This document shows positions 28,058 to 36,922 of a stretch of 64,000 nt of DNA, in pieces. Each line of letters begins with the position of its first letter. Within the stretch, counting starts at the first letter, position 1. A program made the translations under genes and the position numbers. This DNA is from Pseudarthrobacter sp. W1I19 (lineage in GTDB: Bacteria; Actinomycetota; Actinomycetes; Actinomycetales; Micrococcaceae). The notes under the pieces were generated by a model. The model searched no databases. It was not told the origin of the DNA and saw nothing but the letters and a program-made list of their open reading frames with translations. The stretch spans positions 3,782,001 through 3,846,000 of the forward strand of contig NZ_JAUSZR010000001.1 of NCBI RefSeq assembly GCF_030817835.1, written 5' to 3'.

Positions 28058-29449
28058 TCAGACGCCCAGCGGGTCCTTTTCCTTGTCGCCGTCCTTGGGT
28101 GCCTGGACCCAGGCATGGCCCTGTTCCCGGTCCAGGTGGGTTGCCTTCTTGTTCTTCAGGGCGAAGATGTACACCAGCAGGGACACGGCAATGGCCACGG
28201 TGACGTAGGTAAAGAACAGGTCCTCCCGCTCAGCTTTCTGGAAGGCCGCGCCGATCAGCGGAACGGTGCCGCCGAAGAGTGAGTTGGCGATGGCGTAGCC
28301 CAAACCCACGCCAAGGGCCCGGATGGAAGCCGGGAACAGTTCGGCTTTCACCAACGCGTTGATGGACGTGTAGCCGCCCACTATGAGCAGGCCGCCCATC
28401 ATCAGCAGGAAGGCTGTAAACGGATCCTTGGTTCCGGCCAGGGTGGAGAGCAGCGGCCAGGTGAACAGGACCCCGGTGATGCCGAACCACAGCAGCAGCG
28501 GCTTGCGGCCCACCTTGTCCGAGATGATGCCGTAAACCGGCTGCAGGAGCATAAAGATGAACAGCGCCCAGAAGTTGATCACGGAGGTGTCCGTCTTGGC
28601 GATGCCGGACGTATCGTTCATGAACTTCAGGATGAAGTTGGTGTACGTGTAGAACGCCACGGTGCCGCCCAGGGTGACGCCGATGCAGATCAGCAGCGGC
28701 TTCCAGTACTGGGTGAACAGCAGTTTCATGGTGCCCGGCTGGGCTCCCCCCGCTGCCGGGGCTTTGGCAGCCTGGATCTGCTCGGCCGAGACAGTTTCTT
28801 CCATGGAGCGCCGCAGCCACAGGACCACCAGCGCGGCGACGCCGCCGATGGCGAACGGGATGCGCCAGCCCCACTCGGTGAGATCGCCCTTGGGCATGGC
28901 GTTCTGTAGGATCACCAGGACCAGCAGCGCCAGCATCTGGCCGCCGACCAGGGTGACGTACTGGAAGCTGGAGAAGAACCCGCGGCGCTTGCTGGTGGCC
29001 GCCTCCGACATGTACGTGGCGCTGGTGCCGTACTCGCCGCCTACGGAGAACCCCTGGATCACCCGGATGAGGACCAGCAGGATCATCGCCCAGAGCCCGA
29101 TCACGTCTTGGGTGGGGAGGACGGCGATGGCGAAGGAACCGGCAGACATCAGGGTCACGCTGAGCGTCAATGCTGCCTTGCGGCCCTTGCGGTCCGCGTA
29201 CCGGCCGAAGAACCAGGCGCCGATGGGGCGCATGAGGAAGGACGTCGAGAAAACGGCCATGGCTTCAAGGCCGGCCTGAAGTTCATCCTTGGAGTTGAAG
29301 AAGTGCGCCTGGAAGTAGGCGGCGAAGACTGTGTAGACGTAGAGGTCGTACCACTCCACCAGGTTGCCGGCGGAGCCCTTCAATATGTTGCCCACGGCGC
29401 GCCGGGTCTGTACCGATTCGCTGACTGCTGCGGTTTGCTGGCTGCTCAT
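28058..29449 (-). CDS. MHS-type MFS metabolite:proton symporter
   Basis: A 463-residue, twelve-helix transporter of the metabolite:H+ symporter group (ShiA/KgtP/ProP/CitA relatives). Signs: NLVEWYDLYVYTVFAAYF in helix 1, GRYADRKGRKAAL after helix 2, and RVIQGFSVGGEYGTSATYMSE in helix 4-5. The long open frame extends upstream; the ATG at 29449 has GGAAGG seven bases before it and overlaps the stop of a leader peptide (ATGA). It is divergent from a two-component system and TAXI protein, suggesting a carboxylate substrate induced by that system. Confidence 0.9.
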   Translation of the reverse strand: MSSQQTAAVSESVQTRRAVGNILKGSAGNLVEWYDLYVYTVFAAYFQAHFFNSKDELQAGLEAMAVFSTSFLMRPIGAWFFGRYADRKGRKAALTLSVTLMSAGSFAIAVLPTQDVIGLWAMILLVLIRVIQGFSVGGEYGTSATYMSEAATSKRRGFFSSFQYVTLVGGQMLALLVLVILQNAMPKGDLTEWGWRIPFAIGGVAALVVLWLRRSMEETVSAEQIQAAKAPAAGGAQPGTMKLLFTQYWKPLLICIGVTLGGTVAFYTYTNFILKFMNDTSGIAKTDTSVINFWALFIFMLLQPVYGIISDKVGRKPLLLWFGITGVLFTWPLLSTLAGTKDPFTAFLLMMGGLLIVGGYTSINALVKAELFPASIRALGVGLGYAIANSLFGGTVPLIGAAFQKAEREDLFFTYVTVAIAVSLLVYIFALKNKKATHLDREQGHAWVQAPKDGDKEKDPLGV

Positions 29450-29529
29450 CGCTGAACCTTCCTTGGCTGCGCGGTCCCCGCTGTCCGCTCCGGCCTGATT
29501 TTTGTGCTGTCCATGGCAGCGTTGCTCAT
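29446..29529 (-). CDS. 27-residue leader peptide coupled to the MHS symporter
   Basis: A strong ribosome-binding site AAGGAGG, four bases before an ATG at 29529, opens a 27-codon frame (starts MSNAAMDSTK, ends PRKVQR). Its stop overlaps the symporter start as ATGA. The site is stronger than the symporter's own, so translation of the small frame probably feeds the symporter (coupling). The peptide is basic and hydrophilic with no membrane segment. It could be purely regulatory. Confidence 0.55.
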   Translation of the reverse strand: MSNAAMDSTKIRPERTAGTAQPRKVQR

Positions 29530-29618
29530 GGTTCCTCCTTGAGGTTGTGCGTCCCCTCGTAAAGCTTGAGGACCTCAACCAAGCTATGCGTGAGCCACGG
29601 CACAGCCCAAGCGAAAAA

Positions 29619-29641
29619 GGAATTCCTAACACTTCCTTAGG
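29619..29641. promoter_or_regulatory. Candidate response-regulator site in divergent promoter
   Basis: TTCCTAA (29623-29629) and TTCCTTA (29633-29639) are direct repeats spaced ten bases, one helical turn, as OmpR-family regulators prefer; GGAATTCC (29619-29626) overlaps them. They sit in the 346-base gap between the divergent symporter and response-regulator genes. The rest of this gap (29530-29795) shows no further gene. Confidence 0.4.
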
Positions 29642-29795
29642 TATTCGTGCCTGTTGCCGGTTGTGCCGGGTGGGTCCTCCGGGGGCAACGGAGAACCGGT
29701 GGAAGGGGTAATCTGCCAAGGGCAGGCAGAGTGGTGCGGGAGAGTCGTCCGGCGGCCGCGACATCGCGCCGCTCGAAAAGGAACAGGAACTGGCT

Positions 29796-30464
29796 ATGGA
29801 TGTGCTCATCGTCGAGGACGACGACGCTATGGCATCCGCCCTCGAAGCGGCGGTGGTTTCTGCCGGGCACAACTCCAGCCGGGTTTCCCGCGGCGCGGAC
29901 GCTCTCCTAGGGCACCGGCGGTTCGGAGTCATTCTGCTGGACCTCGGACTCCCGGACATGGACGGGCTGGAGGTCCTGCGCAAGCTGCGGCAGGTCACCG
30001 ATGTTCCCATCCTGATTCTGACCGCGCGCGACGACGAACGCAGTGTGGTGCTCGGACTCCGCTCTGGCGCCGACGACTACCTGGTCAAACCGGTCAAGCT
30101 GGTGGAGCTGCTCGCCCGCATCGAGGCCGTGACCCGCCGCGCGGCCAGGTCACAGGACACCAGGCAGCGCCTCATCAAGTTGGGCGAACTGGAGGTGGAC
30201 CTCGAACGCCGGGTTGCTGTCCTCGCCACGCAAGACCTTCCCCTGACGGCCACGGAATTCGACCTGCTCGCGCTCCTGGCAAGCCATGCAGGTTCGGTGG
30301 TGACCCGGGAGCAGATCCTGGATTCGCTGTGGGGTGACGCGTTTGTCGCCTCCTCGCGCGCCCTCGATGTGCATCTGACGGGCCTCCGGGCCAAGCTTGG
30401 GCTGCCGGGCTTCATCATCAACGTCCGCGGTGTTGGCTACCGCATCGAGGCGGGTTCTGCGTGA
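29796..30464 (+). CDS. OmpR-family response regulator
   Basis: A 222-residue regulator. Receiver domain: acidic VEDDD (7-10), phospho-acceptor D49 in LLDLGLPDMDG, and Lys in DYLVKPVKL. The C-terminal winged helix ends with the usual LDVHLTGLRAKLG and RGVGYRIE. Its stop overlaps the kinase start by four bases (GTGA). Operon order regulator-kinase-TAXI binding protein, opposite an MHS symporter, resembles TctD/TctE-type carboxylate sensing. Confidence 0.94.
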   Translation: MDVLIVEDDDAMASALEAAVVSAGHNSSRVSRGADALLGHRRFGVILLDLGLPDMDGLEVLRKLRQVTDVPILILTARDDERSVVLGLRSGADDYLVKPVKLVELLARIEAVTRRAARSQDTRQRLIKLGELEVDLERRVAVLATQDLPLTATEFDLLALLASHAGSVVTREQILDSLWGDAFVASSRALDVHLTGLRAKLGLPGFIINVRGVGYRIEAGSA

Positions 30465-31915
30465 GGCTCCGCGTTCTCGGGATCCTGAGCGTCCTGTCCG
30501 TCCTTCTGGTCCTCATCGCCTCCAACACCATCCTGGCCTCCGCCGGCAGGGAGCTCACGCAGGAGCTCCAGATCAACCGGGCTGCTTCCCTGAACCGACT
30601 CGCCCAGGTCGCTTTCGACGCCGGGACCGACGGCGGCGACGCCACCCAGCTGCAGGCTGAAATGGACCGGTACTCCGAGCTCTACGGCGAAGGCGTTTTG
30701 ATCCGGCTGCAGCAGGGAACCCTGCGCTCCGGCGGCCTCAGCGAGGACAGGGCCGACGTGCGGGACGCCTTGGCCAGGGCCAGCCTGAACCTGAGTGACA
30801 CCACCCTGGCGCCAGTTCAGCCCTTCGGCACCGGTTCGGCGGTGATCTCCCGCTCCTTCGGAAGTGCCAGCCAAGTGCTCGGGGCGGCCGTCCTGGAAGT
30901 CAACCAGGACGCTGCCCGCCAGAAACTGCGCGAACGCTGGCTCGCCGTCGGACTCGCTGCAGCCGCCCTCGCAGCCCTGCTCCTCATCGCCGCAGCCCGG
31001 GTGACCCGCTGGGTGCTGCGCCCGGTCCACCGGCTCAATGCCGCCGTCGCCGAGCTGGAAGCAACCGGACGGAGCGGTCAACTGCCGGAGGAAGGCCCGC
31101 CCGAGTTGAGGGAACTCAGCAGGTCCTTCACCGCCATGGCGCAGAGTGTCAGCGACAGCCTCGAAGCCCAGCGCCAGCTCATCGCGGACACCTCCCATGA
31201 GCTCCGCAACCCTGTGGGAGCGCTGCGGCTGCGGATCGACCTGCTGCAGTTGGAGCTGAAGACAGCCAAGGAGCGGGATGCTGCCGCCGCAGTGGTCACG
31301 GAACTCGAACGCGTGGAAGAGATCCTGGACGGCGTGTTGAAACTTGCCGCGGCGGAGCACCGCGCCTTCGCGGACTCGGCGGGCACCCCGTCTGGAGGTC
31401 TCTCCGCTGCGGACCGGACTCCCGTTGACCCCTTCCCCGTCGTGCAGGGGGAAGCCGAACGGGCAGGACCCGCTGCCCGGCTGGCCGGTGCTTCGATCGT
31501 GCTTGGGAGCCCGCCCCAACAGCCGGCACTCATCGCCTGCCGCCCGGACGACCTGGCCCAGATGGTTGGGGAACTGCTGAACAACGCCATCAAATACGCC
31601 GGCCGCGCCACTATCACAGCTGCTGTCCGCGCCCGCGGCAACAGTGTGGTGATTGAAGTGACCGACGACGGGCCCGGGCTTTCGTCCGAGGAAAGGTCAG
31701 CGGCCACCCAGCGTTTTTGGCGCTCGCCGGAGCACTCGGCGGTGAGCGGCAACGGCCTGGGCATGACCATCGTGGACAAGCTGGCCGTGGCGAATGGCGG
31801 ACGTCTTGTGTTGGCTACAGTGGAGCCCCACGGCCTGCGTGCCTGCCTCGAGTTTCCACATGCCGGCGACGCTCCGAGCGGGGACACCAACCGGCAGGCG
31901 GCGCCGCATGGGTGA
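30461..31915 (+). CDS. Sensor histidine kinase
   Basis: A 484-residue membrane kinase. First membrane helix at about 4-22, an extracytoplasmic part of about 135 residues, second helix about 160-180, HAMP linker, then the dimerisation helix with phospho-His246 (DTSHELRNPVGAL). N box NNAIKYAG and G boxes DDGPGLS and GNGLGM complete the ATPase domain. A Pro/Ala stretch interrupts the region before the N box (about 310-345). It overlaps by eight bases with the TAXI gene, which may supply the ligand-bound sensor partner. Confidence 0.93.
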   Translation: MRLRVLGILSVLSVLLVLIASNTILASAGRELTQELQINRAASLNRLAQVAFDAGTDGGDATQLQAEMDRYSELYGEGVLIRLQQGTLRSGGLSEDRADVRDALARASLNLSDTTLAPVQPFGTGSAVISRSFGSASQVLGAAVLEVNQDAARQKLRERWLAVGLAAAALAALLLIAAARVTRWVLRPVHRLNAAVAELEATGRSGQLPEEGPPELRELSRSFTAMAQSVSDSLEAQRQLIADTSHELRNPVGALRLRIDLLQLELKTAKERDAAAAVVTELERVEEILDGVLKLAAAEHRAFADSAGTPSGGLSAADRTPVDPFPVVQGEAERAGPAARLAGASIVLGSPPQQPALIACRPDDLAQMVGELLNNAIKYAGRATITAAVRARGNSVVIEVTDDGPGLSSEERSAATQRFWRSPEHSAVSGNGLGMTIVDKLAVANGGRLVLATVEPHGLRACLEFPHAGDAPSGDTNRQAAPHG

Positions 31916-32936
31916 CCCTTGTTCCCCTCTGACTGCACCCTTCCTGTCCAGGCGCGGCGTGCTCAAAGCCGGTGCTGCGGCAGGGCTGGCGGGGATTTTG
32001 TTGCCGGCGCTGAGCGCCTGTACTTCGGAAGACCGGGTGGATTCCTTAGTGGTGGCAGGTGGCGAGCCAGGCGGCTTCTACCTCGAGTTCGCTACCCTGC
32101 TTGCCGCCTCACTCCAACGCAACGGGGTGGCCCGGCAAGCCACCGCGCTCGAGACGGGCGGCAGCCTGGACAACCTCGAGCACCTCCTCGGCGGGCGGGC
32201 CACGTTCGCCGTCGCCCTCGCTGACTCGGCGGCCGAAAAGGCAGCGGGAAAGAGCGCATCCGAGACGGGAATTACCGCCCTCGGAAGAGTCTATGAAAAC
32301 TACGTCCATTGTGCGGTCCGGCAGGAGAGCGGTCTTCACGCCATCTCCGATCTGGCCGGCAGGACGGTGGCTGTGGGTGAGCCGGGGTCCGGAACGTCCC
32401 TGACAACACTGCGCCTGCTGGAAGCCGCCCGGCTCACTTCCGTCAACGCAGGTGAAGGTGCCGCCGGCGGTGGAGGACAAGCGGTTACCGTCCTGAATCT
32501 GGGACTCAATGACGGGCTCTCAGCACTCCGGGACGGATCAGTGGATGCCTTGTTCTGGTCCGGAGGCGTTCCCACCGCCGCCATCGCCGCCGCCCATCAC
32601 GACGTGGGGCTGAGTTTCCTGGATCTTTCCGTGCTGCTGCCAGTGCTGCGCGCCCAGTACGGCGCCTTCTACGACCGGGTGCTCATCCCGGCCGGAGCGT
32701 ACGAGGGGCTTCCCGCCGTCTGGACCGTAGGCGTGACCAACCTGCTGCTGTGCCGGAGCGACCTGGCGGACACCACCGTACAGCGGACGGTGGAGCTGTT
32801 GGTGGGCCGCGCGGAGGAGCTCATTCCGCAGTCCAGCCTGGGCGTCCAGTTCCTCAGCCCCGAATCCCTCATCAACACCGCGGGCCTGCCGCTGCACCCT
32901 GGAGCAGCTGCCGCGTACCGGGAGCTCCACGGGTAA
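31908..32936 (+). CDS. TAXI-family extracytoplasmic binding lipoprotein
   Basis: A 342-residue TAXI (TRAP-associated) solute-binding protein. The ATG at 31908 gives a signal with twin Arg (LSRRGVLKAGAAAGLAG) and lipobox LSAC, so export may use Tat. Typical motifs: GEPGGFYLEFATLLAASL, TGGSLDNLEHLLGG, and GRTVAVGEPGSGT. No TRAP membrane subunit (DctQM-like) is in the window. Being co-translated with a sensor kinase, it probably works as the ligand receptor for the kinase rather than for transport (inference). Confidence 0.88.
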   Translation: MGDPCSPLTAPFLSRRGVLKAGAAAGLAGILLPALSACTSEDRVDSLVVAGGEPGGFYLEFATLLAASLQRNGVARQATALETGGSLDNLEHLLGGRATFAVALADSAAEKAAGKSASETGITALGRVYENYVHCAVRQESGLHAISDLAGRTVAVGEPGSGTSLTTLRLLEAARLTSVNAGEGAAGGGGQAVTVLNLGLNDGLSALRDGSVDALFWSGGVPTAAIAAAHHDVGLSFLDLSVLLPVLRAQYGAFYDRVLIPAGAYEGLPAVWTVGVTNLLLCRSDLADTTVQRTVELLVGRAEELIPQSSLGVQFLSPESLINTAGLPLHPGAAAAYRELHG

Positions 32937-32954
32937 GCCCACGCCCCTTTCCAC

Positions 32955-33051
32955 GCGCCCCATCAGCTCCTGCCCCACACCCGCAAAACGTCACATCAGC
33001 TCCTGCAACAATCGGGCAGACGCCCCATCGCTCTTGCATCACATCCGCAAA
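32955..33051. repeat. Short degenerate direct repeats
   Basis: Three units of the type ACG-nnnn-ATCAGCTCCTGC start at 32955, 32988 and 33020 (the third degenerate), alternating with two CACAYCCGCAAA units (32976, 33040). The inverse of the ATCAGYTCCTGC unit also occurs at 27968-27979 in palindromic element A, so the two may be related. The rest of this gap up to 33196 holds nothing I recognise. Confidence 0.5.
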
Positions 33052-33196
33052 CAGCAAGATCTATGCGGCGTTTGAATCAGGTCCCCGATTGCGCTTCCGC
33101 CAGCTATCCACATACGGCCTTCAGTGCATGGCGGCCCGGGGTGCTTCCTCATTAGCGTTTGGTCTGACCGACGCAACAAGCAAGGTGAGGATCAAT

Positions 33197-33703
33197 GTGA
33201 CCAGGAAGCAACGCCGGTTGGCGGCACGAAGGAAGCCGGCCCGCAAACAACCGGGCAGCCCGGTCAAAGGCACTCGGCGGGAGACAGCGCACGCCTCGCC
33301 GGGCAACGTGAGCGAGTTGCAGGCCCTGACTCCGGCCTTCACCTGCTGGTACCGCGAGCACTGGTTCCGCACAGATGTCAGGGTGGTGTTGAAAAGCTTG
33401 ACGATGTTTTTCCGCTTTTACCCTGCGTCCAAGGGATCCGGTGCCATAACTGCCCTTGAGCCCGCTGACGTCGCCGCAAGGTTGGCTTCTCTTATATTGG
33501 GCACGCTCCACGAGGGCATTACCGCTACCTATTGCATGATGCATTTCCTGCGCTTTCTTCGCGATTCCGGCCGTTGGTCCGGCGACGAGGAATCTTTTCG
33601 TGCAGTGCACGGCATCCTCACAGACATCATTGGCCTCGATCTGCGTGTGGCTCTGCGCGACATGCAAGTGACGGCGAGCCCAAGGGCCTATGACCTTCGG
33701 TAA
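33197..33703 (+). CDS. Uncharacterised basic-headed helical protein
   Basis: A 168-residue protein from the GTG at 33197, chosen because AGGTGAGG lies six to seven bases before it. The first 35 residues are very basic (TRKQRRLAARRKPARKQ), the rest is helical with aromatic residues (CWYREHWFRTDVRVVL, YCMMHFLRFLRDSGRW). No family recognised. The basic head could bind nucleic acid. It ends one base before the convergent ramB stop. Base use is slightly less GC-biased than neighbours at the 5' end. Confidence 0.55.
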   Translation: MTRKQRRLAARRKPARKQPGSPVKGTRRETAHASPGNVSELQALTPAFTCWYREHWFRTDVRVVLKSLTMFFRFYPASKGSGAITALEPADVAARLASLILGTLHEGITATYCMMHFLRFLRDSGRWSGDEESFRAVHGILTDIIGLDLRVALRDMQVTASPRAYDLR

Positions 33704-33704
33704 C

Positions 33705-35189
33705 TTAACTCCCGGAGTGCGCCTGCAGGAAGCTGTACACCTCGGTTTCGTCCACGCCTGGGAACGCGCCCGGCGGCATGGCTGCCAGCAGGTGCGAGTG
33801 GGCGCGGGCGGACGGCCAGGCGTTTCCGGCCCATTCGGACGTCAAGGACTCAGGCGGGCGCTTGCAGCACGTGGGATCCGGACAATTTGAAGTAGCCCGC
33901 GCCGTCGTCTCCCGCCCGCGGAACCACTTCACGTGCTGGTAAGGAACGCCGATGCTCAATGAAAACTCGCCGCTGGGCGACCGTTCGGTGCGGGCGGCGC
34001 ACCAGTAGGTGCCGGACGGCGTGTCAGTGTACTGACTGTAAGCGCTGAACTTGTCCGGCACGTCGAACACTGCCCGCGACGTCCAGGCCTTGCACGACGG
34101 CTGCCCCTCGATGGCGCCGGTGTGGTCCTGCGGAAAGTTCACGCCGTCGTTCTCGTAGGCCTTGTAGATGATCCCGCTCTGGTGGGTCTTCTGGAAATGG
34201 GTGGTGATGCCCAGGTGCTTGGTGGCCAGGTTGGTGAAGCGGTGGGCCGCGGTTTCGTAGGAAACGGCGAACGCGTCGCGGATATCCTCGACCGCGATTT
34301 CCTTCGCCGTCTTGGCTTTTTGCAAAAATTCCACCGTTGCCTGTTCGGGGAGGAGAAGGGCGGCGGCGAAGTAGTTAGTGGCCACCCGCTGGGCGAGGAA
34401 ATCCCCGTAGTTCCGGGGTGTCTCGTGCCCCAGAACGTAGTGGCCCAAGGCCTGAAGCAGCACCGAGCGGGGATCGTGGTCCTGCCGCTGGCTCTGGGTC
34501 AGGTAAATTCTGCGGTTCTTCAAATCTGTCACTGACCGCGTTGAATGAGGCAAATCGCCCACGTGATGCAGGGTAAAACCGAGGTGAGCCGCGATGTCCG
34601 CGATCACGTGCTGGCTCAGCGGCCCGGTGGTGTAGCCCACCTCCTTGAGGACCTTCTGCGCCTCGGCCTCGTACTCCGGAAAATAGTTGCCCCGCTCCCG
34701 CATCATCGCCCGCAGTTCCCCGTTGGCCCGGCGGGCTTCTTCCGGGGTGGCCACCTGCTCGTTCATCTTGCGTTCGAGCTCCTGCAGCAGGCCCACCTGG
34801 GCCTCAAGCACATCCAGCGGAAGCCGCGAGCTGATGCGGATTTTGGGCAGGTTCAGGGATTCGTAAAGGGGCCCGCGCTGGTACCGCTCAAGCTCGATTT
34901 CCAGGGCTGCCCGGCGGCTGGGAGGTTCGGCCCCCAGCAGCTGGTCGATGCTGACATTGAGCGCGCCCGCAAGGTGCTGGAGCAGGGTCAGCTTGGGCTC
35001 ACGTTTGCCGTTTTCGATCAGGCTGAGCTGGCTTGGAGCTGTGCCGACGGCGGCGCTCAGATCATCGAGCGTGAGCCCGGCTTGTTTGCGCAAGTGGCGG
35101 ACACGACGGCCCAAGGAAATGACGTCCAGTTCCGCAGCGGCGGTAGGCGGCGGCTGGGAAACGTCCCTGTTCCAGCTTGAAGGTGACAT
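33705..35189 (-). CDS. ramB: RamB/ScfR-type regulator of acetate metabolism
   Basis: A 494-residue regulator. Domain order: XRE-type HTH ([21 protein letters not shown], trimmed, about 20-75), an IrrE/M78-like central domain, and a C-terminal Cys-containing ScfR domain (PTCCKRPPE). The zinc-protease motif is degenerate: [12 protein letters not shown] replaces HExxH. The ATG at 35189 has TATTCT six bases upstream (leaderless pattern); ATGs further up lack it. RamB in Corynebacterium controls aceA/aceB (established); here it is divergent from aceA. Confidence 0.9.
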   Translation of the reverse strand: MSPSSWNRDVSQPPPTAAAELDVISLGRRVRHLRKQAGLTLDDLSAAVGTAPSQLSLIENGKREPKLTLLQHLAGALNVSIDQLLGAEPPSRRAALEIELERYQRGPLYESLNLPKIRISSRLPLDVLEAQVGLLQELERKMNEQVATPEEARRANGELRAMMRERGNYFPEYEAEAQKVLKEVGYTTGPLSQHVIADIAAHLGFTLHHVGDLPHSTRSVTDLKNRRIYLTQSQRQDHDPRSVLLQALGHYVLGHETPRNYGDFLAQRVATNYFAAALLLPEQATVEFLQKAKTAKEIAVEDIRDAFAVSYETAAHRFTNLATKHLGITTHFQKTHQSGIIYKAYENDGVNFPQDHTGAIEGQPSCKAWTSRAVFDVPDKFSAYSQYTDTPSGTYWCAARTERSPSGEFSLSIGVPYQHVKWFRGRETTARATSNCPDPTCCKRPPESLTSEWAGNAWPSARAHSHLLAAMPPGAFPGVDETEVYSFLQAHSGS

Positions 35190-35300
35190 TTCTGAAGAAT
35201 ACGTGAAGAAGTGCATTTCTTTCCACACTTTTTATCTAGAAAGGGGTTTGAAAGTGCTGAAAAGTAGTGGCTACGGAAAGAAACACCGCACCGGAAAGCC

Positions 35301-35330
35301 GGTGGGAACCTCAACGACGCGGTTCCCACC
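35301..35330 (+). promoter_or_regulatory. Leader hairpin of aceA
   Basis: GGTGGGAACC (35301-35310) and GGTTCCCACC (35321-35330) form a perfect 10-bp stem with a ten-base loop, 35 bases before the aceA start. It lies in the 175-base divergent ramB/aceA region. It has no T-run. It may be an RNA structure in the leader or a DNA palindrome bound by a regulator. Confidence 0.55.
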
Positions 35331-35364
35331 TACTCCATCCGGAGCTCAATCGAGGAGATCAACG

Positions 35365-36681
35365 ATGACTGCAGCATTTGAGCCCACCCAGCAGACGCCC
35401 GAACAGCAGGCCGCAGCCCTGGAGCTCGAGTGGGCCGCCAACCCCCGCTGGGAAGGTGTGACCCGGGACTACTCAGCTTCCGACGTCGTCCGCCTCCGCG
35501 GCCGCGTCTCCGAAGAGCACACCCTGGCCCGCCGCGGTGCCGAGAAGCTGTGGAAGCAGCTCACCGAAGAGCACAAGACCGGCGGCTACACCAACGCGCT
35601 GGGCGCCCTGACCGGCAACCAGGCAGTCCAGCAGGTCAAAGCGGGGCTCCGGGCCATCTACCTTTCCGGCTGGCAGGTCGCTGCGGACGCCAACAACTCC
35701 GGCCACACCTACCCGGACCAGTCCCTCTACCCCGCCAACTCGGTGCCCACGGTGGTTCGCCGGATCAACAACGCGCTGCTCCGGGCGGACCAGATCGAGT
35801 TCTCCGAGGGTGTCCAGACCGTTGAGGACTGGCTGGTCCCGATCGTCGCCGACGCCGAGGCCGGCTTCGGTGGCCCGCTGAACGCCTACGAACTCATGAA
35901 GTCCATGATCCAGGCCGGCGCGTCAGGTGTGCACTGGGAAGACCAGCTCGCCTCGGAAAAGAAGTGCGGCCACCTCGGCGGCAAGGTCCTGATCCCCACC
36001 CAGCAGCACGTGCGGACCCTGAACGCCGCGCGCCTGGCAGCCGACGTCGCCGGCACCCCCACCGTGGTCATCGCCCGCACCGACGCGGAGGCAGCCACCC
36101 TGATCACCTCGGACGTGGACGAGCGCGACCAGGAATTCATCACCGGTGAGCGTACCGCCGAGGGCTTCTACAAGGTCCGCAACGGCATCGAACCCTGCAT
36201 CGCCCGCGCCAAGGCCTACGCCCCGTACTCGGACCTGATCTGGATGGAAACCGGCACCCCGGACCTGGAGCTGGCCCGCAAGTTCGCCGAAGCGGTCAAG
36301 GCCGAGTTCCCGGACCAGATGCTCTCCTACAACTGCTCACCGTCGTTCAATTGGCGCAAGCACCTGGACGACGCCACGATCGCCAAGTTCCAGCGTGAAC
36401 TCGGGGCCATGGGCTTTACGTTCCAGTTCATTACCCTGGCCGGTTTCCACGCCCTGAACTACTCGATGTTCGACCTCGCCCACGGCTACGCCCGGGAAGG
36501 CATGAGCGCCTACGTCGAACTCCAGGAAAAGGAATTTGCCTCCGAGTCCCGCGGCTACACCGCAACCAAGCACCAGCGCGAAGTCGGCACCGGCTACTTC
36601 GACACCATCTCCACCGCGCTCAACCCGAACGCGTCCACCCTTGCCTTGGTCGGATCGACCGAAGAGGGCCAATTCCACTAG
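35365..36681 (+). CDS. aceA: Isocitrate lyase
   Basis: A 438-residue glyoxylate-shunt enzyme splitting isocitrate to glyoxylate and succinate (EC 4.1.3.1). The catalytic loop [11 protein letters not shown] holds Cys201. Metal/substrate segments [11 protein letters not shown] and VHWEDQ, and NCSPSFNW further on, are all conserved. A longer frame runs upstream, but the ATG at 35365 has CGAGGAG at the right distance and gives the family N terminus. Divergent from ramB and followed by aceB. Confidence 0.97.
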   Translation: MTAAFEPTQQTPEQQAAALELEWAANPRWEGVTRDYSASDVVRLRGRVSEEHTLARRGAEKLWKQLTEEHKTGGYTNALGALTGNQAVQQVKAGLRAIYLSGWQVAADANNSGHTYPDQSLYPANSVPTVVRRINNALLRADQIEFSEGVQTVEDWLVPIVADAEAGFGGPLNAYELMKSMIQAGASGVHWEDQLASEKKCGHLGGKVLIPTQQHVRTLNAARLAADVAGTPTVVIARTDAEAATLITSDVDERDQEFITGERTAEGFYKVRNGIEPCIARAKAYAPYSDLIWMETGTPDLELARKFAEAVKAEFPDQMLSYNCSPSFNWRKHLDDATIAKFQRELGAMGFTFQFITLAGFHALNYSMFDLAHGYAREGMSAYVELQEKEFASESRGYTATKHQREVGTGYFDTISTALNPNASTLALVGSTEEGQFH

Positions 36682-36699
36682 CAACTTACGACGGCGGGC

Positions 36700-36808
36700 G
36701 GTGGTTGAGCTTGTCGAAACCCGTCCGGCCTTCGGACCGGCATCGCTCGGCCTGCTATTCCCCATGCCCGCCCCATGACCTCGTAGAACTCGGTCGGGGG
36801 GCGGGCAT
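36700..36808. repeat. Single-arm REP copy and hairpin between aceA and aceB
   Basis: GGTGGTTGAGCTTGTCGAAA at 36700-36719 matches the repeat at 8159-8201. Further on, ATGCCCGCCCC (36764-36774) pairs perfectly with GGGGCGGGCAT (36798-36808) followed by GGCCCCTTTT, so it may terminate aceA transcription. The aceA-aceB gap is 241 bases and otherwise empty. Confidence 0.65.
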
Positions 36809-36922
36809 AGGGCCCCTTTTACGCAGGCTGCCGCGATACCGGCTCCTTCGGCCTTTTGCTTTAGTCGCCTACCTGCCGCCACCCGCCGTCGAACTTCCCT
36901 TTTCGTCTTTAAGGAGACAGAA

